A stretch of 64,000 bases of DNA, from positions 29,297-93,296 of the forward strand of contig JAHILT010000006.1 in NCBI GenBank assembly GCA_018896875.1. The letters run 5' to 3'. The position numbers and the translations under genes were made by a program. The DNA is from Patescibacteria group bacterium (GTDB taxonomy: Bacteria > Patescibacteriota > Minisyncoccia > UBA6257 > 02-FULL-45-10c). A model generated the notes under the pieces. It was given only the letters and a program-made list of their open reading frames with translations. It was not told where the DNA came from and did not search any database. This document shows, in pieces, positions 8,046 through 15,821 of the stretch (positions within the stretch are counted from its first letter, which is position 1; every line of letters begins with the position of its first letter).

Positions 8046-9344
8046 ATGGATATGAATATCTGGGAAATAGCGCCTAGCATAGGAAGATTTATTTCGGAGT
8101 TTTTAATAAGTAGCTGGTGGGTGATTATGCCTATCGGTTTGTTTTTTATTTTTATAAATTTTTGGTGTTGGGGATTAAGAGTTCTTTTTTTGCAAAAAAT
8201 GGAATGGGTTTTTTTAGAAATTAGACTTCCAAGAAATATTTTAAAGACTCCGAAAGCGATGGAGAATATTTTTACTGGACTCCATAGTCTCTATTCTGGA
8301 GAGTTATCATGGGAAGATATTTATTTAAAAGGAAAGGTTATGCCTTGGTATTCTTTTGAAATTGTTGGTTATGCCGGTGGTGTAAGTTTTTATGTTAGGG
8401 CGCCAGAATTTACTAGAAATTTAGTTGAATCTGCGGTTTATTCTGAATATCCTGATGCAGAAATATCTTTGGCTGATGATTATATAAATTTTATGCCGAA
8501 TGTTTTACCTAATAATACTTATGATATTTGGGGCAATGACTATGTTTTATCTAAAGATAATCCGTATCCTATAAAAACTTATCCTTATTTTGAGTCTCCA
8601 TCTGAAGAACAAAGACTTGATCCTGTCTCTGCTATAACAGAAGTTATGTCCAAATTACACGAAGGAGAGGCTATTTGGCTTCAGTATCTTATGATGCCCG
8701 TCGGAGAAAAATGGAAAGAAGAAGGAGACGAGATAAGAGATAAAATGTATGCGAGAAAAAAACCGTCATCTCCTCCCAGCTTTTTAGGCGGACTTATTGA
8801 TGGTCTCTTAGAGTTTTTTAAAAATTTATTAAAAGGAGTTATTGAAGAACCTATATGGGCAGATGAAAAAAAACAAAATGAAGATAAACTTCAAACACCG
8901 CATTTGTCCCCAGGAGAAAGGAATGTTTTGGAGGCTGTTGAAAATAAGGTTTCTAAATTTGGTTTTGAAACAGCCGTGAGGTTTGTTTATATTGATAAGG
9001 CAGATGAATTTACACAACTTAATGTTTCTGCTATATCTGGCGCCTTTAAACAATTTGGCACTCAGGATATGAATAGTTTTAAAATTGTAAGCGATACCAA
9101 GACATTTGTTACTAGTTCTAAATTTACAACTAAGAGTTGGTTTAGAAAAAGCAAAGTACATGCAAGAAAAAGAGCTATCTATGACGCTTATAGATTAAGA
9201 TCTATTCCTTCAAAAACTTCTATTTTATGTACAGAAGAATTAGCAACAATTTATCACTTCCCATTATCTAGCGTGGAAGCTCCGCTTTTGCGCAGATTAG
9301 AAACTAGAAAAGGAGAGCCTCCTGTTAGTTTACCAATTGCTTAA
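8046..9344 (+). CDS. Conserved membrane protein paired with a VirD4-like ATPase
   Basis: The 432-residue protein has one strong membrane segment near residues 20-50 (WWVIMPIGLFFIFINFWCWG) followed by a large soluble domain that starts with an ordered, aromatic-rich stretch and ends with a basic region (KSWFRKSKVHARKRAIYDAYRLRS). I do not recognise a named catalytic motif. The family is seen in Patescibacteria next to type IV secretion-like ATPases, and here it sits 17 bases upstream of one. I infer that it anchors or partners the ATPase at the membrane. It has no Shine-Dalgarno sequence and a -10 box very close to the ATG. Confidence 0.65.
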   Translation: MDMNIWEIAPSIGRFISEFLISSWWVIMPIGLFFIFINFWCWGLRVLFLQKMEWVFLEIRLPRNILKTPKAMENIFTGLHSLYSGELSWEDIYLKGKVMPWYSFEIVGYAGGVSFYVRAPEFTRNLVESAVYSEYPDAEISLADDYINFMPNVLPNNTYDIWGNDYVLSKDNPYPIKTYPYFESPSEEQRLDPVSAITEVMSKLHEGEAIWLQYLMMPVGEKWKEEGDEIRDKMYARKKPSSPPSFLGGLIDGLLEFFKNLLKGVIEEPIWADEKKQNEDKLQTPHLSPGERNVLEAVENKVSKFGFETAVRFVYIDKADEFTQLNVSAISGAFKQFGTQDMNSFKIVSDTKTFVTSSKFTTKSWFRKSKVHARKRAIYDAYRLRSIPSKTSILCTEELATIYHFPLSSVEAPLLRRLETRKGEPPVSLPIA

Positions 9345-9361
9345 ATAACAATTTACTTACT

Positions 9362-10912
9362 ATGGATGATATAACAATATTTGGAAAAACAAATTTTAGA
9401 AACGAAGAAAAAAGATTTGGTATAAAAACTGACGATAGAAGACGCCATATGTACATCATAGGTAAAACGGGCGTAGGAAAATCAACGTTGTTAGAAAATA
9501 TGATTGTGGCTGATATTAAGGCTGGGAAGGGCGTTGCTTTGGTTGATCCTCATGGAGAAACAGCTGAAAAAATACTTGATTTTATTCCAGAGGAAAGACT
9601 AAATGATGTCGTTTATTTTAATCCTCAGGATATTAATTTCCCTATTGCTTTTAATCCGTTGGAACAGGTAGGGATAGAATACAGATACTTAGTGGCTTCT
9701 GGCATTATGGGTGTTTTCAAAAAAATATGGCCCGATGTTTGGTCTGCTAGAATGGAGTACATATTAAATAATTCTTTATTAGCGCTTTTAGAATATCCAG
9801 GTTCTACTTTATTAGGCATAATGAGACTTCTTTCGGACAAGGAGTATAGAAAAGTTATTGTTGATAATTTGCAAGATCCAGTGGTAAAAAGTTTTTGGAC
9901 AAATGAATTTGCTAAATATACCCAAAGATTAGAAAGTGAAGCTACTGCTGCTATTCAAAATAAAGTTGGGCAGTTTGTTACTAATCCGCTTATTAGAAAT
10001 GTTTTAGGGCAATCTAAATCGTCTATAGATATGAAAAAAATGATGGATGAAGAGAAGATTTTAATTGCTAATCTTTCTAAGGGAAAAATAGGAGAAGATA
10101 ATTCTAATTTATTAGGAGCTATGCTTATTACTAAAATTCAGCTAGCCGCAATGTCTAGGGTTGATACACCAGAAAATCAAAGAAAAGATTTTTATCTTTA
10201 TGTAGATGAATTTCAAAATTTTGCCACTGATTCTTTTGCCGCTATTTTATCTGAAGCTAGGAAGTATCATTTGTGTCTTATTATGGCTCATCAATATATT
10301 CGTCAACTAACAAACGGCGAAAATACAAAAGTTAGAGATGCTGTTTTTGGTAATGTTGGCACAATGATAGCTTTTAGGGTTGGGGCTGAAGATGGAGAGT
10401 TTTTAGAAAAAGAATATCAACCAGATTTTTTGGTAAATGATTTTGTTAATCTTCCTAAATATAATTTTTATACTAAGTTAATGATTGATGGTGTTGCTTC
10501 TAAACCATTTTCTGCTAAATCTGTAGGGCCGTTAGAACAATCAGGAGAAAGTTTTAAGGATGTCGTTATAGAAAATAGCCGTAGAGTCTATAGTACTCCA
10601 AGAGAAGTTATAGAAAAGAAGATAGCATTAGAATGGTCAGTTGGAGGAAGAGAATTGGCACAAAATAAGTTAGGTAAAACAACAGAACGTCCTTTATCTG
10701 AAGTTTTAGAACAAACAGACAAATATAAAGGCAATTCCTTTGGACATAGAGAGCAAGAAAGAAGAACAGCTCCAAAACATTTTGATAGACCGGCTAAAAA
10801 AAAGGTAGACATGGTTGATTTAAGAAAAGCGTTAAAACAAAGTTTGACTAAAGATTTTGGAGATCAAGAAAGTATTCCCGAAAGCCCTAAAAAAGATGAG
10901 AATATAATATAG
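9362..10912 (+). CDS. VirD4/TraG-like type IV secretion ATPase
   Basis: P-loop ATPase of the VirD4/HerA-FtsK group. Walker A is GKTGVGKST at residues 34-42. Walker B and the following sensor region are FYLYVDEFQNFATDSF near 277-292, followed by LIMAHQYIRQL, a pattern typical of TraM-recognition/VirD4 C-terminal halves. Unlike conjugative VirD4 it has no N-terminal membrane segments; the membrane protein just upstream may supply them. The C-terminal 100 residues are charged and probably disordered. Role is inferred: DNA or protein transfer, possibly DNA uptake. It is convergent with efp, 8 bases away. Confidence 0.82.
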   Translation: MDDITIFGKTNFRNEEKRFGIKTDDRRRHMYIIGKTGVGKSTLLENMIVADIKAGKGVALVDPHGETAEKILDFIPEERLNDVVYFNPQDINFPIAFNPLEQVGIEYRYLVASGIMGVFKKIWPDVWSARMEYILNNSLLALLEYPGSTLLGIMRLLSDKEYRKVIVDNLQDPVVKSFWTNEFAKYTQRLESEATAAIQNKVGQFVTNPLIRNVLGQSKSSIDMKKMMDEEKILIANLSKGKIGEDNSNLLGAMLITKIQLAAMSRVDTPENQRKDFYLYVDEFQNFATDSFAAILSEARKYHLCLIMAHQYIRQLTNGENTKVRDAVFGNVGTMIAFRVGAEDGEFLEKEYQPDFLVNDFVNLPKYNFYTKLMIDGVASKPFSAKSVGPLEQSGESFKDVVIENSRRVYSTPREVIEKKIALEWSVGGRELAQNKLGKTTERPLSEVLEQTDKYKGNSFGHREQERRTAPKHFDRPAKKKVDMVDLRKALKQSLTKDFGDQESIPESPKKDENII

Positions 10913-10920
10913 TCTATTTC

Positions 10921-11493
10921 TTATTTCGCTTTCTCTACTCTTTCTACGTACTGTCCAGTGTCTGTATTTATCCTAATAATATCGTCGGTGTTTATAAATA
11001 AGGGGACAGCTACTTGTACTCCGGTTTCTAGTGTCGCCATTTTTGTTCCTCCTTGTGCGGTATTGCCACGTGTACCTGGGGGCGCGTCTTTGATTTTTAC
11101 TTCAATTTTAATTGGAAGTTTTATAGACAAAATTTGTTCGTCTAATTTCATAGCTAGGACTTCACTATTAGATTTTATAAAATCAATACCGTTGCCAACT
11201 TTTTCCTTAGAAATTTCGAATCTATTTTTTGGATTTCCCTTTTCGCAGAACCAATATTGTCCTTTGTTGTTATATAAATATATAATTGGAACTTTGTCTA
11301 CTTCGATTTCTTTAAGGTTCTCGTTTTGGTGAAAATTTCTTTCAATAACTTGTCCTGTTATTAAATTTTTTATCTTAGTTTTTGCTACAGGTTTTCTTTG
11401 TTGCATTCTTAAAAATTCGTATGCTAATACTTCATACGGAGTGCCGTCAACTTCAAAAAGAGTTCCTATTTTTAATTCATTATAACTAAGCAT
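10921..11493 (-). CDS. efp: Elongation factor P
   Basis: EF-P binds between the P and E sites and rescues ribosomes stalled at polyproline. At 190 residues the length is normal. The N-terminal KOW-like domain (LKIGTLFEVDGTPYEVLAYEFL), the two OB domains and the ending TGVQVAVPLFINTDDIIRINTDTG followed by YVERV are clear. The usual PGKG loop that carries the modified Lys34 reads MQQRKP here, so the canonical lysine is displaced or absent. It is monocistronic, with a -10-like TAAAAT 7 bases before the ATG. Confidence 0.95.
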   Translation of the reverse strand: MLSYNELKIGTLFEVDGTPYEVLAYEFLRMQQRKPVAKTKIKNLITGQVIERNFHQNENLKEIEVDKVPIIYLYNNKGQYWFCEKGNPKNRFEISKEKVGNGIDFIKSNSEVLAMKLDEQILSIKLPIKIEVKIKDAPPGTRGNTAQGGTKMATLETGVQVAVPLFINTDDIIRINTDTGQYVERVEKAK

Positions 11494-11587
11494 ATATTTG
11501 ATTTTACGTTAGAAAAAGCATTTAGGCAAGAATAATTTGATTTATAATGGTAAGTATTTTATTATGATGTTAGTTATTTAAAAGACC

Positions 11588-11616
11588 TATAATATAAGAA
11601 TATTCGGTCAAGGAGG
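11588..11616 (+). promoter_or_regulatory. -10 box and strong ribosome binding site of a small gene
   Basis: TATAAT at 11588-11593 and AGGAGG at 11611-11616, 5 bases before the ATG. No convincing -35 box is visible. The ribosome binding site is far stronger than those of neighbouring core genes, which have none. Confidence 0.6.
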
Positions 11617-11621
11617 ATAAT

Positions 11622-11939
11622 ATGAATAATTTGAAAGAATTAAGATTTGGGGATCTTGAGGATATTATTTTGATTAAAAAAGTAGAAGTTCAATCGCTAC
11701 AGAAAGAGCTTAATTCTTTGTTTAATCAAGAATGTGATTATGTTAAAAACTGCAGTTTTCGCAATGAAAAAACTGGTTGTAATCTTTGTATATTAAAAGA
11801 TGAATGTAGAGAAGAATCTAGAAAGATATTTGCGAGAATAGATATTCTTGAGGAAAAAATAGCTGGGATGTTACGAAAATTAGAATCTTTGTTTTTTGAA
11901 TTGTTTGTAAAACAACAAAAAGAATCCAAAGAATCTTAA
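11622..11939 (+). CDS. Small cysteine-containing protein, unknown function
   Basis: 105 residues, not recognised. It is mostly charged helix, with a cluster of five cysteines at about residues 38-66 (CDYVKNCSF, then CNLCILKDEC) that could bind a metal. The C-terminal 40 residues are predicted coiled coil. The ribosome binding site AGGAGG is strong and a perfect terminator follows, so it is an independent transcription unit. It is one of five small genes here with this unusual start signal. Confidence 0.65.
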   Translation: MNNLKELRFGDLEDIILIKKVEVQSLQKELNSLFNQECDYVKNCSFRNEKTGCNLCILKDECREESRKIFARIDILEEKIAGMLRKLESLFFELFVKQQKESKES

Positions 11940-11944
11940 AAACT

Positions 11945-11980
11945 GCCCCCTTACTCGCAATAGAGTAAGGGGGCTTTATT
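11945..11980 (+). terminator. Intrinsic terminator
   Basis: Perfect 12-bp stem, GCCCCCTTACTC with GAGTAAGGGGGC, loop of 6, followed by TTTATT. It ends the small cysteine-protein gene. Confidence 0.88.
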
Positions 11981-12011
11981 AAATGATAGATTATTAGTAA
12001 TCTTTAAACTT

Positions 12012-13205
12012 ATGGTAATTAAACAAAAAAAATCTAAGCTTAAGGTGTTTGTAGGAATGTCTGGAGGTGTCGATAGCTCAGTGGCAGCCGCTGTTCTAAA
12101 AAAGGACGGATACAGTGTAATTGGGGTACATTTGAAGTGTTTTAATTTAGATGGTTGCGCCGATAGAGACTTAGAAGACGCTCGTAGGGCAGCGGAGGTT
12201 TTGGGTATTCCTTTTTATGTTTTTGATTTTGAAAAAGAATATAAAAAGAATGTTATGAAATATATGATTGATGGTTATAGAGATGGGATTACTCCTAATC
12301 CTGATGTGATGTGTAATAAGGAAATAAAATTTGGATTGTTTTTAGACAAGGCATTAGAAATGGGAGCTGATTATGTAGCGACTGGGCACTATGTAGACTT
12401 GAAGCCAAATTTCCAATTTCCAATTTCCAATTTCCAAAAAAAATCTAAATTCAAAGCTTTAAAAAACAGAAAACTCACTACCAGCTATTCATTGTTTATC
12501 GCTAAAGATAAAAACAAAGATCAAAGTTATTTTCTTTGGACTTTGACTCAAAAACAATTGAAACATTGCTTGTTTCCTTTAGGAGATTTAAAAAAACCGG
12601 AAGTTAGAAAAATTGCTCAAAAGTTTAAATTGCTTAATGCTAATAAAAAAGATTCGCAGGGGATTTGTTTTTTGGGAAAAATTGGACTTGAAGATTTTCT
12701 TAAAAAATATATAAAATCAAAAAAAGGAAAAATTGTTGATACAGAAGGGAATGAGTTGGGCGAACATGATGGAGTTTATTATTATACGTTAGGACAAAGA
12801 CATGGACTGCATTTATGTAAAACTGCTAAAACGCCAGACAATAAACCATACTATGTTGCCGATAAAATTTTGAAAACCAATAGAATAATAGTAGCTCAAG
12901 GGAAAAATAATCCAGCTTTATTTAAAAAAGAAATTAATTTAATTAATGTCAGTTTAATTAATCCTGCATCCACCATATCCCTTATTCGCGCGAATGGGCG
13001 AATGAAGGTATTAGCTAGAGTTCGTTATAGACAACCGCTCTTTGGGGCTGAATTATTTATAACTAATGTTAAAAAGAATAATTATAAAATGGTTTTCGAT
13101 AGTCCTCAAAAATTTATAGCCAAAGGACAGTCGGTTGTATTTTACGAAAGGAGCCCTTCGACAAGCTTAGGATTAAAAATGCTCGGCGGAGGAATTATTA
13201 ATTAG
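12012..13205 (+). CDS. mnmA: tRNA-specific 2-thiouridylase MnmA
   Basis: MnmA adds sulfur to U34 of tRNA-Lys, -Glu and -Gln. The PP-loop SGGVDSS is at residues 17-23, the first catalytic cysteine is in MCNKEIKFG near 102, and the second is in DSQGICFLG near 218. At 397 residues it is longer than usual (about 360). The extra length comes from repeats translated in frame: a fourfold AATTTCC heptamer directly after TGHYVDL (12408-12437), a palindrome around 12980-13006, and a CTTCGACAAGCTTAGG-type repeat in the C-terminal tail (13154-13171). It has no Shine-Dalgarno sequence. Confidence 0.95.
   Translation: MVIKQKKSKLKVFVGMSGGVDSSVAAAVLKKDGYSVIGVHLKCFNLDGCADRDLEDARRAAEVLGIPFYVFDFEKEYKKNVMKYMIDGYRDGITPNPDVMCNKEIKFGLFLDKALEMGADYVATGHYVDLKPNFQFPISNFQKKSKFKALKNRKLTTSYSLFIAKDKNKDQSYFLWTLTQKQLKHCLFPLGDLKKPEVRKIAQKFKLLNANKKDSQGICFLGKIGLEDFLKKYIKSKKGKIVDTEGNELGEHDGVYYYTLGQRHGLHLCKTAKTPDNKPYYVADKILKTNRIIVAQGKNNPALFKKEINLINVSLINPASTISLIRANGRMKVLARVRYRQPLFGAELFITNVKKNNYKMVFDSPQKFIAKGQSVVFYERSPSTSLGLKMLGGGIIN
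12408..12437 (+). repeat. Tandem AATTTCC heptamer inside mnmA
   Basis: Four head-to-tail copies of a 7-base unit, translated as part of PNFQFPISNFQ. It falls just after the conserved TGHY motif, where family members go directly to the KDQSYFL segment. Confidence 0.8.
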
Positions 13206-13209
13206 CTAT

Positions 13210-13303
13210 TAGCCACTAGGAGTTAGCCACTAGTGATTAATATTAAAAAATAAAAGGTTATTTTGGATTCGACTAGTCGCTAGTGGCTAGTCGCTAATCA
13301 CTA
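13210..13303. repeat. Inverted repeats of the TAGCCACTAG type between mnmA and dus
   Basis: TAGCCACTAG occurs twice (13210-13219, 13224-13233) and its complement CTAGTGGCTA once (13280-13289). TAGTGATTA (13231-13239) pairs with TAATCACTA (13295-13303). A related TAGTCGCTA string appears at 31072-31080. The repeat fills nearly the whole gap and reaches to 5 bases before the dus ATG. Confidence 0.75.
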
Positions 13304-13307
13304 AATT

Positions 13308-14291
13308 ATGAAAGGATTCTGGAAAAAAATATCGGAGAAGGCAAAAAAGGAAAAGCGTCCTATTACGGCTTCTGCTTCTATGTCTAATGTTACCGATGCA
13401 GCTTTTAGGCGAATGATTGCGAAACATGGAAAACCAGATGTTATTTGGACAGAATTTGTTTCTTGTGATGGGTTGTGTTCTAGAGGTAGGGATAAATTAA
13501 TGCAAGATCTTATTTTTGATAAGGCAGAACATCCAATCGTTGTACAATTTTTTGGTTCTAAACCGGAAAATTTTTATAAATGCGCTTTGTTGGCGCAAGA
13601 GTTAGGTTTTGATGGAATTGATATAAATATGGGGTGTCCAGATAGAGCGATTTTAAAACAAGGAGCTGGAGCGAGTTTGATAAAAAATCCTAGGTTAGCA
13701 AGGAGGATAATAAAAGAAACCATACGTGGGGCTGGCAAACTCCCGGTATCAGTTAAAACACGTATTGGTTTTAATGAAATAGAAATTAAAAAATGGTTAC
13801 CACAACTTTTAAATGTTGGTTTATCGGCCATTACGATTCATGGGCGAACAAAAAAAGAAATGTCTAAAGTATTAACTCATTGGGATGTTATTGCCGAAGC
13901 AGTGAAGATAAGAGATAAAAAACAAGCTAAAAACCGTGTATTAATTTTAGGCAATGGAGATATAGAGAGCTTAAGTGAAGCGCAAGAAAAATATGAAAAA
14001 TACGGAGTGGATGGAATAATGGTGGGAAGGGGACTTTTTGGCAATCCATGGTTTTTTAATTCAAAAACAAAGGGAATAACATTAAAAAGAAAATTAAAAG
14101 CAGTCTTGGAACATACAAAACTTTTTGAAAAGATTTTTGGAGATAATAAACATTTTGATGTTATAAAAAAACACTACAAATCTTATGTCTCAGGATTTGA
14201 TGACGCCAAAAAAATACGTATTAAATTAATGACAGTTAAAAATATAATAGAGGCTAAAAAGTTATTGGAAAAATATATAAAAAAACTATAA
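13308..14291 (+). CDS. tRNA-dihydrouridine synthase (Dus family)
   Basis: FMN enzyme that reduces uridines in the tRNA D-loop. The TIM-barrel start ITASASMSNVTDAAFRRM, the catalytic-cysteine motif GIDINMGCPDR near 104-114, LPVSVKTRIGF, ITIHGRTKKEM and the phosphate-binding end VDGIMVGRGLFGNPWFF are present. The usual APM motif at the start is replaced by ASASMSN, as in some CPR members. The 327-residue length fits. I cannot say which U position it modifies. The end overlaps the convergent obg gene by 6 bases. Confidence 0.93.
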   Translation: MKGFWKKISEKAKKEKRPITASASMSNVTDAAFRRMIAKHGKPDVIWTEFVSCDGLCSRGRDKLMQDLIFDKAEHPIVVQFFGSKPENFYKCALLAQELGFDGIDINMGCPDRAILKQGAGASLIKNPRLARRIIKETIRGAGKLPVSVKTRIGFNEIEIKKWLPQLLNVGLSAITIHGRTKKEMSKVLTHWDVIAEAVKIRDKKQAKNRVLILGNGDIESLSEAQEKYEKYGVDGIMVGRGLFGNPWFFNSKTKGITLKRKLKAVLEHTKLFEKIFGDNKHFDVIKKHYKSYVSGFDDAKKIRIKLMTVKNIIEAKKLLEKYIKKL

Positions 14292-15266
14292 ACTTTTTTT
14301 ATCGGAAATCTTATTAAGAAGTTTCTTTATATTTTCTACGCTATCAAAATCATAAATTGAAACGGGATAGATTCTTGTTTTTGGAATTTTTAATTTTTTG
14401 GAAAAATCAGAAATTTTTCTTTTAATGTCTTTTGGCTGCAAGGTATCGGTTTTACTAATAATCAAGTATTCCTTCTTTTTTAAAAGTTTTTTATTATATT
14501 TTTCTAATTCTTTGCGGATATTTTTGTAATCAGTAATAGGAGTTTTGGATTCCGAGGAAATAAAATGGAATAAGATTTCCGTTCTTTCTATATGTCTTAA
14601 AAATTTTATACCCAAACCTTTGCCTTTAGCAGCGCCCTTAATAAGTCCAGGAATATCGGCAAGAATAATATCATAATAGACCCCAAGGTTTGGTTCTAGT
14701 GTAGTAAATGGATAGTTTGCTACCTTGGTTCTAGCATTAGTAATTTCATTAAGAAGACTAGACTTTCCTATATTAGGCAATCCTATAAATCCAATATCCG
14801 CTATTAATTTTAATTCTAATCTTAAATCAAATGATTGCCCTGACCTTCCTACTTCAAATTCTTCAGGGCTAGTATTGGTAGCTGATTTAAAATGAAAATT
14901 TCCTCTTCCTCCTCTTCCTCCTCTGGCTACTAAAATCTTTTCGTTAATTTTAGTTATTTCTGTCTCTTGTCCTGTGCTTAAATTATGTATGATTGTGCCG
15001 ACAGGAATTTTAAGTGTTAAGCTTTCTCCGTCTTGTCCGTCATTGTATTGTGGTCGGCCATCCTTACCGCTAATAGCTTTTATTATTTTTTTATACCTAA
15101 ATTGACTTAGGGCTCCTAGGTTTGATATGCCTATGAAATAAATATCTCCGCCACGACCACCGCTTGCGCCAGCTGGTCCTAAGGCTAATTTATTTTTATC
15201 AAAAGCTACGGCTCCTGTACCTCCGTTTCCTGCGATAGCTTTAATTTTTACTTCATCTATAAGCAT
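14286..15266 (-). CDS. obg: GTPase Obg (without C-terminal domain)
   Basis: Obg is a ribosome-associated GTPase needed for 50S maturation. The glycine-rich N-terminal fold (GNGGTGAVAFDKNKLALGPA, later GRGGRGNFHFKSATNTSP) occupies about 1-155. The G domain follows: G1 GLPNIGKSS near 163, G3 DIPGLIKGA near 208. G4 reads SKTDT rather than NKxD. It ends at residue 326 and lacks the OCT domain that many Obg proteins carry. It is divergent from the RRM gene. Confidence 0.95.
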   Translation of the reverse strand: MLIDEVKIKAIAGNGGTGAVAFDKNKLALGPAGASGGRGGDIYFIGISNLGALSQFRYKKIIKAISGKDGRPQYNDGQDGESLTLKIPVGTIIHNLSTGQETEITKINEKILVARGGRGGRGNFHFKSATNTSPEEFEVGRSGQSFDLRLELKLIADIGFIGLPNIGKSSLLNEITNARTKVANYPFTTLEPNLGVYYDIILADIPGLIKGAAKGKGLGIKFLRHIERTEILFHFISSESKTPITDYKNIRKELEKYNKKLLKKKEYLIISKTDTLQPKDIKRKISDFSKKLKIPKTRIYPVSIYDFDSVENIKKLLNKISDKKSL

Positions 15267-15401
15267 GCCAAATTTGCTTTATTTATTGTTATATAGTATC
15301 ATTTTTTTTGTAGGTTCTCAATTGATCTCGTTCTGTCATTTATTTGATGTAAGAAGAGTACAAGATGAGTGGTCGTCCTATAGTATAAATAAATCAAATT
15401 A

Positions 15402-15737
15402 ATGGCTAAAAAATTATATATTGGCGGTTTGCCTTACAGCACCACGAATGAAGAATTAAAAGAATTCTTTGGTGAAGCTGGTACAGTTTCTTCAGCAAAC
15501 GTCATAATTGATAAAATGTCAGGTAGGTCCAGAGGATTTGGTTTCGTAGAAATGGAGAATGACGCCGACGCTGAAAAAGCGGTTGAAATGTTCAACGAAA
15601 AAGAACTAGGTGGCAGAAGAATCATTGTAAACGAAGCTCGTCCAATGGAAGATCGCCCAAAAAGAACAGGCGGTGGTGGTGGTGGCTACAATAGAGGAGG
15701 TGGAGATAGAGGTGGCTACAACAATAGAAACTTCTAG
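15402..15737 (+). CDS. RRM-type RNA-binding protein with glycine-rich tail
   Basis: A single RNA recognition motif: RNP2 is KLYIGGLPY at residues 3-11 and RNP1 is RGFGFVEM near 43-50. The last 30 residues are an RG/GY-rich tail, as in cyanobacterial Rbp proteins and eukaryotic glycine-rich RNA-binding proteins. At 111 residues it is complete. Such proteins often act as cold-shock RNA chaperones; that role is inferred. It is a single gene with its own terminator. Confidence 0.92.
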   Translation: MAKKLYIGGLPYSTTNEELKEFFGEAGTVSSANVIIDKMSGRSRGFGFVEMENDADAEKAVEMFNEKELGGRRIIVNEARPMEDRPKRTGGGGGGYNRGGGDRGGYNNRNF

Positions 15738-15743
15738 TTCTAT

Positions 15744-15776
15744 AAAAAAACCGTCTTTTTATAAGGCGGTTTTTTG
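15744..15776 (+). terminator. Intrinsic terminator after the RRM gene
   Basis: AAAAAACCGTCTT and AAGGCGGTTTTTT form a stem with one G-T pair and a short AT loop, ending in a T-run. Confidence 0.82.
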
Positions 15777-15821
15777 TTTGTTAACTATCAATTTATCAAT
15801 CGCTAATTTATACTATTGTTT

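Noticed and set aside
12408..12437. AATTTCC array as a CRISPR-like repeat
   Set aside because: Units are 7 bases, directly adjacent and without spacers, inside a gene.
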